Shown piece by piece: positions 1 through 9,919 of a DNA stretch of 32,368 bases (its first letter is position 1; each line of letters opens with the position of its first letter). The notes beneath the pieces are model-generated. The model worked only from the letters and a program-made list of their open reading frames with translations, made no database searches and was not told where the DNA came from. Both the position numbers and the translations under genes were made by a program. Source of the DNA: Candolleomyces eurysporus (Eukaryota; Basidiomycota; Agaricomycetes; Agaricales; Psathyrellaceae); the NCBI GenBank assembly GCA_027579435.1, contig JANBPK010001122.1, positions 1 through 32,368 of the forward strand. The letters run 5' to 3'.

Positions 1-1
1 T

Positions 2-1592
2 CTTCGCAACAACCCAGATCGCTTCGTCGCCTCCCTCGCCTACCAAATCTCATGATCTATGGAAGAGGCCGGAACCTATATCCTTCGCGCCGTGGAGAAA
101 GACCCAGCTGTATTCAAAATGTCTCTGGAGACCCAGGCAGAAGTGCTGCTGATCAACCCTGTCCTCAATGCCACCCGGCGTTCGAAGTCGAAGCAGCATT
201 GGATTATCGTCGTCGACGGCCTCGATGAATGCAAGGGGGAACACCACCAAGCTCAAGTCTTACGAGTGCTGCACACCTGTGTCGAGAAAGACCTTCCCTT
301 CCGAGTATTCATCACGAGTCGGCCAGAGTATGCCATCAGGAGTGCTTTGGCATCCACCGGCAGCCTCAACGGGACGTAACACAATATCCTCAACGAACAC
401 GACGCAACGACAGACATTCGTCCCTATCTACGTTGGAGACTGCGGAAGATTGGGCGGGCCAAGGGAGACAACTACTGGCCGTCGGACGGCCTGTTGGAGA
501 TTTTAGTCGAGGCGGCCTCTGGACAGTTCGTCTACGCTGCGACCTTACTCGAGTTCGTTGGAGATCGCCGGCGCTCTCCCTTCAACCGTCTGCAGATTGT
601 TGTCGATTGGGCTTCCAACTCTCCGAACAAGCAAAGCCAAAATCCATTCGCTTCCCTTGATGCCCTCTACACGAACATCCTCTCCGCCGCGCAGACTGCA
701 TACCAAGAATCATTTGAAGGCAAAGGAGAATGTCTTCCCCTAATCAAGCGTCTGATGAGTTACATCCTCATCAATGATTTGTACATAATCGAGCATCGGA
801 ACCCCGTAAATCCGGGAGCAGCTGAACATTTCCTCAAGTGGGAAGACGACAAATGCAATCGTATTGTCGAGGACCTTCATTCAGTTATTCAGGTGCAGCA
901 GACGCCTGGCTCGAAAGGAAATAAAGTTTCCTTCTACCACAAGTCCTTTCTCGACTACTTGCTGGATTCGAGTCGTTGCCGATCATTTCACGTATCCCCA
1001 GCGGAGCTTTTTGCCGATTTGACCCTCGAGGCTCTCAGGCACGTTACTGCTGCGGATTTGGATTGTAAGTTCTATTCAACTCTTTTCCTTGTTCAACTCG
1101 TTTTAATTTTCGTGCCTACAATGCCAGATATACGGGTAGTTCGGGAGCAGGATTGGTCGGGAGTCGCCAAATTAGGACCTACCAGCAATCGTTTCAGCAT
1201 TCTGAAAGGCTCCCTCATCATGGCATCGTTAGCATGGCCCCATTTCCTGCCTCTGGGATTAGCGGTCGACCCCGATAATCCTGTCCATGACGAAGTTTGC
1301 GAAGCTGTAGCTCGGCTCTCTGAAGGAACATGGGACAAGCTAGCGAAAATTGTGAAAACCGGTTTCCATCCCGCCAACAATTCGACAGGCCTTCGACATT
1401 TGGGATCCCTTGGTACCGGCCGTGATTGCCGCCACTCAACATTGGCACTGCAGATCTGTTTAAGTTCCGTTCACACGATTACGCAGTCATGAGCATCCAT
1501 CTGCTTACTACCCAGTGCTCTTTTACTCACTCCGCGATCAATTGGAGCAAGGTCCTTTCCAGGATGTTAATAGGGCTGAACCAAGTTCGTAA
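2..1592 (+). pseudogene. NACHT-type STAND NTPase, 5'-truncated and decayed copy
   Basis: This is a degenerate relative of the intact NACHT gene at 6421-8685 and lacks its first part, which lies off the left edge. The Walker A region is therefore not visible. The frame shows the Walker B block WIIVVDGLDECK, the ITSRPEY sensor-like block and the conserved FYHKSFLDYLLDS segment. Across positions 59-376 I count 13 differences in 106 aligned residues against the intact copy. Lesions relative to that copy are TGA at 53-55 where it has CGA, TAA at 377-379 where it has TAC, and a frameshift between about 1380 and 1500. After the shift the frame ending at 1592 still reads PVLFYSLRDQLEQ, matching PALFYTLRKLLEK of the intact gene. 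The intron is conserved (1065-1127, 63 nt, donor GTAAGT). Some lesions could be sequencing errors, but two nonsense codons plus a shift favour a pseudogene. Confidence 0.85.
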
Positions 1593-2445
1593 TGCGCACG
1601 ATATACTCGATTGTCGTTTCTCTTATTTCGTCGAGTAATTGTCAACCTATATATGCAAATGCCCATGTACGAAAGCGTGGAAAAGAAATAGGCGTATGAG
1701 GGATATGAGGCCACGAGGTTGTAGAGGCTACAGCTGCCACACTGCGAAAAAACGCATTGAGCGAGAATCGAACCCCCTCCCAGGCTGCCGGTCGGCTGGC
1801 TGCTCGCGGACCTGCCAGTGGCAGACCAAGCAAGTGTCAGACCGAGACCATGGGGAATTATCTATCCAGGGCTCAGCATGGAACCGAAAACCCCCCTCCA
1901 GTTTAATCTCCCGTGGCCAGACTGATGAATGTATGTCTTTGTTTTACTTTCACTCCGTTCAAGGAAGACATACCTCCAGCTGATACCAATTGCATTCCTA
2001 CTTCAATATCAATAGCATCGCTCCATCCTCCGAGCAAGTCAAGAGAATTGAAGAAGAGACGAGTGCGATAACTTGAACTGAGGCAGGATGCAGAGAATCG
2101 CCACCGCCCTCACCTCTTTCTAAAGACTCTCGCACAGTCGAAAAATTTGAAGCTGCCTCAGCAATAGACATTCTAGACACTGCACCTTTTGCGGAGTTAC
2201 TCGATTAGTCTACGGCTGGGGGTGATATGGCCCTTCCAGTGACGGTGTTTTCTCCTAATCGAGATCCTGGCCTGCAAGCAAGCACCGCCACCGCCACTTG
2301 ATTGTCAACAATAATTCGACGTCACTACCAGGCACCACCACCACCACCATCACCACACTCCCAATCCTGAAAGTACCCCGAATCATCAGTCGACTCCTGT
2401 CAAGGTGAGCAAGTACTACGCCCCCAAAACCGTCGCCACCTTCAA
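1593..2445. other. Intergenic DNA with no supported gene
   Basis: No convincing coding exon was found between the decayed NACHT copy and the first in-frame ATG of the kinase gene. A tRNA-like B-box followed by a T6 run lies on the minus strand near 1747-1775. An ATG at 2227 opens a 24-codon frame, and a block at 2402-2443 (VSKYYAPKTVATF) looks like the true upstream part of the kinase protein in another frame, so the 5' end of that gene may lie here. Confidence 0.5.
2333..2356 (+). repeat. CAC/CAT trinucleotide tract
   Basis: This short microsatellite consists of eight consecutive CAC or CAT triplets, seven CAC and one CAT. It lies just upstream of the kinase gene. Read in one frame it would encode His, in another Thr, so it may be part of the unresolved 5' exon. 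Confidence 0.8.
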
Positions 2446-4882
2446 ATGTTTGGGTTCAACGAAGCTGTCCATGGCCTTAAACCACTCACCACACAGAAAT
2501 TCCTCGATTTCTTGAAGTCGGCAGGGCCCATTCCCAAGAATACTTTAAAGAAGGGGTTTACTTTCGGGTTTGAGGACTTTGTTACCCCAGCCAACAAGTT
2601 GGCTGCACACATCAAGAGAAAGCGTGAGTGGATCACATGTTTACCGAAACTTGTCCCTTGCATTGAGCGTTGCGTTGCTTCCAGATCTTCCAACCCGATC
2701 GCTCCTGGTCTTCAATAATACAGGAGATACTCGACCTCGCGGCCACCTCACCGACACTGAATGTAGACCCGACTACACCGCCGCGTTTGAGGAGAACTGG
2801 AACAATGGCTCTACCTTCTGGCCTTTGATGCAGCTTGTTGGGGAGAAGGCCTCTAAGGGAGACAACAGTCCGGAGCAGACAGCGGTCTCATACCTCCATT
2901 ATCTGCTGCTGGCACGACCGGACCTGCGCGTTGCACAAGGGCTGCTNGACCACCGAAAAAGGGGTCACATTGCTTCTCGGGGATTGGAGGCGTTGGCATC
3001 CGCTCCCTGGTATTTTCATGGGAGGAAAAGAAGAAAAAAGAATTTTCCGAGGCGATGTTCGCCTTCATCTACCGCCTTTACGACCCCGGCAAGTTCGCCG
3101 ATGAAACGTATGTGAAGACGACGCTGGAAGTTCACGAGCAGGTTGCCACTGCCATCTACGACATTCGCATCAGGACGAACTCGGCGCAAGCTATTGAATG
3201 CTTGGGTTTCCGTTCCATCTACGCCAGCACCCCTTTCGAGACTCGCACTCATGTCCTTTTGAACCCCTTTTCTGAGGTTGTGGTCGACGGCAAACCCTTG
3301 ACGGTGATCAAAGATCAGCTGTGCCGGTCTAACACTCGGTTCAATGAAGAGGTTATTCTCAATCACATACACCGTGAAGGGCCAGTGCCTGGGGTAGTTC
3401 AATCGGCGTTTCATGAGGTCAACACGAACACGTTCGTCAAGTCCAGATCACAGTTCCGCACTGGACTGCAAGAATTTGGAAGGTCTATCATGAGTGTCGA
3501 TACTGTGGAAGAGATGTTGGAAGTTCTTTTCGATGTCCTAGAACGTAACCTAATCTTTCGCTTTATCACCAGATTGGTCTATATTGACGCGTTTCTATGG
3601 TTTAGTGCAGAGGTACTTGCGCTTCGAGCTCAATGTTCTTCATCGTGACATCAGCAAAGGCAACATCATGATAACCGACCCAGAGAAACGTGTTCCTTCA
3701 CCCACTGGCGCCAGCACTTCAGAGGACAGGCTGCATAAAAACATCTGCTTTATCAAACATCTCCGGGATGAACGGTATGTGGCAATCAGCGACATCCAGA
3801 ACAGTTATTGATATCCAGCTGGACCCACTAGCTATGATCAGCACGAGACCTCGGTGCTGCTCATCGACTTCAACCATGCCGAAATCCTCGAAACTAAGAC
3901 TGGCGCAGACAGTAAAAAAACATTCCGCACTGTTAGTCAATCCCTGTCCACTCTTTATGACGAATAGCTTTGATCGATATCATTTAGGGCACGCCTGCCT
4001 TCATTGCTCGCGCGGTGGAAAATAACGGCGCACTTCCGTTTCCTAAGGATATCAGATTAGTCGCTGGAATACCAAAAGCCCCTAGAGCTTATGCTTCTCA
4101 ACACCCAAAGCGGTCTGAAGACTTTCCACCATCCAGCGCCACGATTCTTTCGGAGATACCGGACGATCACCCTCGCCCATGGCGGCACGACATTGATCAT
4201 GACTCCGAATCCGTTTTCTGGGTCTTTCTTTATTGGGCTATGGGAGTTCAACCTAATGACCACCCTTCCGAACCCTCTCCGTCTGGCCCCTGGTCAGACC
4301 TCACAGGTTCATGGATAGCACGCGACAGATTGATTCGGGCCCCAGACACTGATGGAGTTGTCCATTCGTTCCTCCGACCATTAGTTTCTTTGATCGTCGA
4401 TCTTTCTCACATCCTTCGTTGTGATGGATCCTGGCTACCAGCTTCTGACAAGCGAAGTTCTACGGGGTATGTTGGCGAAGCGTTCCAGCGCTTGATCCTC
4501 GAGTTTCTAGAGAACAACAAAGATAAGGATTTCATGAGGGAGAAACTGAAGATTGAAGAACGTCGCTCAATCGACCCGATGATATGGTTGCTAAGCATCC
4601 CTATAACCAAAACGGACCAGCGTCTTGCTGAAGAACAAGCTCGGGCTCAGAAGCGAAAATTAGCTGAAATTGAGGTTTGTCAAGCGTGTTCCTCACTTTC
4701 GTTAATGCTGAGCTTACTCGTGCTGCAGGACGCGGAGGAACAGGACAGACGCCAGCACCCCGATTTTGCCACAACGTCTACTTCACAGGTTCGTGGTTGA
4801 GATCTGTTGTTAATTTGGCCGACTCTTGACACAACAGTTTTAGAGTGAGGACGATGAGCTTGAAGATGACGAAGAAGACTAA
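2446..4882 (+). CDS. FunK1-type fungal protein kinase
   Basis: This is a predicted Ser/Thr kinase of the FunK1 family, which is expanded in mushrooms. Exons are 2446-2623, 2685-3544, 3606-3774, 3832-3931, 3988-4674, 4729-4788 and 4844-4882, with introns of 54-61 nt. After removing two single-base insertions (N at 2947 and one G in 2979-2982) the frame gives about 696 residues. Landmarks are VIK (candidate beta-3 Lys), HRDISKGN (catalytic Asp near residue 360), IDFN in place of DFG (Asp near 414), RTGTPAFIARAVE as the activation segment end, and DSESVFWVFLYW. The last exons give an acidic tail ending SEDDELEDDEED. The 5' end is uncertain: VSKYYAPKTVATF at 2402-2443 would join the ATG frame if one A were missing from an A-run before 2446. 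It sits between two NACHT copies. No substrate can be inferred. Confidence 0.88.
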
Positions 4883-6420
4883 CATCATCACTGGAACGAA
4901 GATGGGTATAAGGAGGGGGCAAATGAACACGTGGATGTGGTTGCGCAGCTTAATGAAGTCTTGCAAGAGATTGAGCAGGATGGTCGATTCAATCGATGGC
5001 ACGATGACAGCTCTGGTGCCATTGGCAATACCAACTGGTTTTAACAAAGATTCAATATGTTATGGTAGATATAGAAGCAGAAATCAAAAGTTGCTGTCAC
5101 CAACCCAGGCCTCGAGGGGACTATCATGCATATTGTACACGTTAACTAAGGCTGAACTCTCCTCAAAGGCCTGTATAAGTCTAACCAGCTTTTCATCTGT
5201 CATGTTGTCCCTCAATTTCTATGCATGAAGGACTGCCCGCTGGCAAAGAATTGGTGTAGCCTCCAGCTGAACACCAGAGTTGCTATTGCAGTCGGGAAGC
5301 TCCTGAGCAACAGGTGTTGCACGAACATGCTTTGATAGAGAGCTTGAGGCAGACGAACGAGGAGCCAGCACTCTGCGCTTTGTCTTGATAATTTGGGCAA
5401 TGAGCTGCTTGGTGCTTCGCAAACGGCACGTTTACTATCTGCATGGCTACATTGGTAGTGGCAAGGTAAATCTTCTGTTGCGCTAGATGTATTCAAAGTA
5501 GTTACAAAAAAGCGACTGGTCGAAGTGGTGGGCGACAGGAGTACGATGACAAAATTTGCCGTAACTTTGGCCAGTCATTGACACATGGCCGTAACAATCT
5601 AGAAGCAGCGCCTTTCATCCAGGCTGCGGTGAAGGCCCATGAGCCTCCACCGTGACCGAGCAGCTTCATCGGTTCGTTTTTGAGCCCTTCCAGACAGCCG
5701 CCAGTCGAGGCTTCCCGACTACGAAACTATTCGCCACACCATTCCTGGAAGCCGTGTCACTAGGCATGACTAGGGATTAGAGAACGACTAGAGATAAAAG
5801 AAAGAAGAGAAAGAGAAGGAAGGATTAAAAAGAGAGAAACGCGTAAAACGCAATGTCAAACCCATTCTCGACACCCATGCCCACTCGACGACCGGCAGTT
5901 ATTGCCCGTTTCAGCGACTCCAGTGCTCGTGACTACATTTGACTATTATGAGACCTACGACCTTGGTTATGATCATTGTTACCATCTTTCTATCGTTGTT
6001 GGCCTGCTACGTTCCCGGGGAAAATCACAAAGATTCTCGCTTGCCTGGGTCGAACAGGCGACTATGACTATGTTCTTTTACGGTCCACGGGGTTCAACTC
6101 GCTTCTTCCTCTTGACATCAATGAAGACTTTCTCCAACTAGCGCGAACCGATCTGTTGCGTCGGGCGGCGCCACAAGGCACACCAAGACGATTGCAGTCA
6201 GCATTCACAGTAACAGGCTAATCCTCGAAGCCGTCCCCAGTATTGCCACTGGGTTCCCACTGATATCGCAGGAAATTATTGGCCAGGTTGCAAGCAATAG
6301 CAAACAAGGGAGAGATTATGCGGTCATAGCCCTGGGAGCCTCATATGCACGCACAAACTGGGAGTGCAAGCAGGCACTTGACTCCTCTTTCCCTCATACC
6401 ATCGATTTCGCTTCATCGGC
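4883..6420. other. Intergenic tract with possible decayed fragments
   Basis: No gene is supported here. Small open frames exist on both strands near 5212-5496, without splice or family support. At about 6253-6410 the plus strand reads FPLISQEIIGQV followed by YAVIALGASYARTNW, which faintly recalls an F-box (proline start, then an A-L-S-W type end) but has no confirmed start or continuation. A 28-nt hairpin motif at 6034-6061 recurs at 11561-11588. A purine-rich stretch lies at 5785-5845. Confidence 0.4.
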
Positions 6421-8685
6421 ATGCCCTCCAAGGACTTTTTCAAACGCCTGAATTGTTGTGCTGGGTCGGGGGATGACTCCTCTGACCAAGATCAAGACGA
6501 ACGCGACCAGCAGTCTGGGTCACCCGACAGAGCCCAGCGCGTCTCGATACTGCGTGGACGCAGGGACGGACGTAGCCCTGTTTCCCAGGGGACAAACGAC
6601 GAAGATGAAATAGAAAGTGCCGACGAGGGAGAGATTACCGCCGGGATTCATATTTTTACAAATGCTCAAGAATTCAACATGCAAAATACCAACTTCAATG
6701 CGACGATCCTGCACAGCGGGCCGCCACACGATGCTTTGGACATTCTGCTTGCCAACTCGGCCCCATCTGCGACTTATAACTCAAAGGACAGGAGTTTCGA
6801 CACCCCGAAGTGTGACAAAGATACCCGTGTGGGCCTGATCGAAGAAATTAGGAACTGGGCCCGAGACGAGGAGGCCCCTTCGAAACTGCTGTGCATGACA
6901 GGCTCAGCTGGGTCAGGAAAGTCAGCCCTCGCTCAAACCATCTCGGAGACCTGCGCCGAGGAATGCCTTGGCGCCAGTTTCTTCTTTTCCGTGATCGACC
7001 CNCTTCGCAACAACCCAGATCGCTTCGTCTCCTCCCTCGCCTACCAAATCTCACGATCTATGGGAGAGGCCAAAACCCATATCCTTCGCGCCGTGGAGAA
7101 AGATCCAGCCATATTCAAGATGTCTATGGAGACCCAGGCAGAGGTGCTGCTGATCAACCCTGTCCTCAATGCCACCCGGCGTTCGAGGTCGAAGCAACAT
7201 TGGATTATCGTCGTCGACGGCCTCGATGAATGCAAAGGGGAACACCACCAAGCTCAAGTCTTACGAGTGTTGCACACCTTTGTCGACAGAGGCCTTCCGT
7301 TTCGAATATTCATCACGAGTCGGCCGGAGTATGCCATTAGGAGTGCTTTGGCATCCACTGGCAACCTCAACGGGGCGTACCACATCATCCTCAACGAACA
7401 CGACGCAACGGCAGACATTCGTCTCTATCTACGTCGGAGGCTGCGGGAGATTGGGCGGGCCGAGGGAGACAACCACTGGCCGTCGGAAGACCTCTTGGAG
7501 ATTTTAGTTCAAAGCGCCTCCGGACAATTCGTTTACGCTGCGACCTTACTCAAGTTCGTTGGAGATCGCCGGCGATCTCCCTTCAGCCGCTTGAAGTTTG
7601 TTATCGATTGGATTTCCAACTCTCCCAACAAGCAAAGCCAAAATCCATTCGCTTCCCTGGATGCCCTCTACACGAACATCCTTTCCGCCGCGCAGACTGC
7701 ATACGAAGAATCGTTTGAAGGCGAAGGAGAATGTCCTCGTTTGATTTATCGTTTGATGGTCTTCATCCTCATAGGTGATTTGCGCATAATCGAGGATCAG
7801 ACCCTCATAGGAGCGAGAACAATTGAACGCTTCCTCATGTGGGATGACCATGAATGCAATCACATTCTTGATGACCTTCATTCCGTTATTCGGGTGACGA
7901 ATCGCAGCCTTGGCGAGTTCGACCGGCTGGACATCGCCTTTTACCACAAGTCTTTCCTCGACTATCTGCTCGATTCAACTCGTTGCCGATCATTCCACAT
8001 ACCCCCCGACATGCTCATTGCGGATCTTGCCATCAAGTCTCTCGACCACCTTCTTGCCGTGGATTTGGACTGTAAGTTCTAATCAACTTTGAACCTAATC
8101 CTATTCTCAGATTTACATGTAACGGCAGATATACGGACAAGTCAGGCGATGCACCACTGGATAGGAGCTGCCAACATGGGTCAGAAATATTCAGTAGACG
8201 TCCTGGAGATTGCACTATTGGCATGGCCCCGTTTACTACCTCTGGCTTTAACGATTGACCCCGACATGCCCGTCTACAACAAAATATGCAAAGCTGTGGT
8301 CAAGCTCTCAAGCGGCGGATGGGACAGATTGGTGAAACTTGGGAAACATGGGTTCCAATTCGCTGCATCCTCGACAGGCCTTGACCTTTTGTTAGTCGAT
8401 GCCCGTGAACGGAATCATCCAATACTAGAACTTTGCCAGTCTCTCCCTCAACCTCCTAACTCCGGCCTCTCCAATGGCATCACGCCGAGAAGGGTCACCT
8501 TTTCCCCGGCGCTCTTCTATACACTCCGCAAGCTCTTGGAGAAAGCTCACCCTTCACTCTGTCGAGCTAAGAAGGAAGCGGAAACAGGAAGCGCGAAAAG
8601 GAAGCACGAAGAAGAAAGCCTGAAAGGGGACGGAAGAGAATCGAAAAGATATAGGGGTCGACCAAGGTTGAACTCGAACAAGTAG
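6421..8685 (+). CDS. NACHT-type STAND NTPase (NLR-like), intact
   Basis: The protein has 735 residues in two exons, 6421-8071 and 8129-8685, with a 57-nt intron (donor GTAAGT). Residues 1-70 are charged and probably disordered. Residues 74-97 form an Asn/Phe-rich segment (IFTNAQEFNMQNTNFNAT). The NACHT core carries Walker A GSAGSGKS (161-168), Walker B WIIVVDGLDEC (261-271) and FITSRPEY (297-304). The N at 7002 is the third base of CCN, so residue 194 is Pro whatever the base. FYHKSFLDYLLDS marks the conserved end of the NTPase region. There are no WD40, ankyrin or TPR repeats after it. The C-terminus is basic (KRKHEEES, then KRYRGRPR), resembling a nuclear signal with an AT-hook-like GRP core. 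By family analogy it is an oligomerising ATP switch in self/non-self or stress responses; the actual role is unknown. Confidence 0.92.
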
Positions 8686-9456
8686 GTGGGATCTCTTGGA
8701 AAAGGACGACTTGACCAGGGAGGTAAGGCGTCTCAATTGCGCAATAGGGCCTGAAAGTCGTGCCGGGTGCTTACGCTTCGTCCAGGTAGTGGTACTAGTC
8801 TTCCCCATCCTTCCTCCGCCCTATCCTCACGACCTGCCTGCAAGAGATTGCTTCTATAGAATGTCGGACTATACGTAGAGTGAATCAAGAGGACAGAATG
8901 CGAAACACAGGCATTAACTAGAATCAGAGTTCTATGGATGGACTCGCGTCACCTATGTCATTTAACTGAGTATCCAGCTAGTATCATGTAAGAACATTTT
9001 GGTACTTTCCGTTGTACTTCATAGATGCTTTTCGGACTCTCGTAGCACCTCGCAGTGACCAAGTGTTTGCTCAGAATAATCAGCACTAATTCCACCAAAG
9101 GCTCTCATTGACTAGTGCCCACTAGGACTGCTCGATGGGTGCTCTGTACGTGTACTGACTTTTCAGTCCACCTTTTCCTGACCGATGTTTTCAACATCTC
9201 TATTTTTATACCGAACTGCAAGTATGTCAGGATGGAGTGGACGCAGGTATTTCTTGTAAGAAATCTCGACGTCATTATAAGCCATCTATATTGCCGATTG
9301 AGAGTAGAAACCGAGTTTGATCTCGAACGGAGTGGAAGCGTGAGGCAAGTGGAAGTGTTAGGCAAAGGGTGCATCGCGATCCCACGATCCTCACGGCAGG
9401 TCCGTTTTGTAGCCTTGTGCGGTTTTCTATCTACCTCCTCTTGCACTCGATTCGAT
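8686..9456. other. Intergenic region
   Basis: I see no supported gene between the NACHT stop and the F-box ATG. An open frame runs in from 9115 in phase with the F-box start at 9457, but its upstream part has no recognisable protein features and is probably 5' leader. Confidence 0.5.
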
Positions 9457-9750
9457 ATGCTTCCCGCTAGCTCTGAAATACCTCAGGAAGTTATTGACTT
9501 GGTGTGGATCACGCTCAATCCGATTCCCCTACCCTACAGGCACTCAGTCTCGTTTCCAAGTCATGGTCTCAACGCACAAGGGAGCACCTTTTCTGCGACA
9601 TCGAGTTCAGTGCAGGAAAATACACCAAACTCAGGTCTCTCTTCGAGGAACGACCTTCGTTGCGCCGATGCGTCAAAAGCTTGACTATTCACTGCGCTCG
9701 TTCCCATTGGCTCAATACAAGTTAGCTCACGCAGTGGGAAGAAAGGAGGA

Positions 9751-9786
9751 CTCTCAAAAGGGTGAGAGCCATCAGTCTTTTGAGAG
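9751..9786. repeat. 10-bp perfect hairpin inside the F-box intron
   Basis: CTCTCAAAAG at 9751-9760 is the exact reverse complement of CTTTTGAGAG at 9777-9786, with a 16-nt loop. It lies 30 bases inside the long intron of the F-box gene. Confidence 0.85.
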
Positions 9787-9871
9787 ACCGTCATCCAAGG
9801 GGGACGAGAGTAGATAGGATGTAAGTAGATAAAAAANTAGATGGTGATCTGAGGAGAGGTAGAGGAGAGAA

Positions 9872-9919
9872 CCTTGGAAGCTAGGGAGTTGACACAGTTG
9901 TCAGTCCTAGTTTCCAAGG
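9872..9919. repeat. 48-nt nested palindrome inside the F-box intron
   Basis: The arm at 9872-9885 (CCTTGGAAGCTAGG) pairs with 9906-9919 (CCTAGTTTCCAAGG) over 14 positions with one G-T pair. Inside it TGACA and TGTCA pair around CAGT. Both arms read outward from TGTCA, the kind of TG...CA terminus seen at LTR or inverted-repeat element ends. No coding or terminal direct repeat accompanies it. Confidence 0.8.

Noticed and set aside
2..1592. Repeat-induced point mutation as the cause of the decayed NACHT copy
   Set aside because: One stop is a C-to-T change at CpG, but the other is C to A, and most other differences are not a one-way C-to-T series. RIP is also uncommon in Agaricomycetes.
5976..6221. 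Open frame containing KITKILACLGRTG, faintly like ribosomal protein S28
   Set aside because: Only a few residues fit; the rest of the frame does not follow the S28 pattern, and the frame covers the 28-nt hairpin motif.
7041..7257. Open frames on the strand opposite the NACHT gene
   Set aside because: They are shadows of a conserved coding region with clear Walker motifs on the plus strand; the same shadows appear in the decayed copy.
9115..9456. Upstream extension of the F-box gene in phase with its ATG
   Set aside because: It has no protein-like features, and the F-box itself begins right after the ATG at 9457, as usual in this family.
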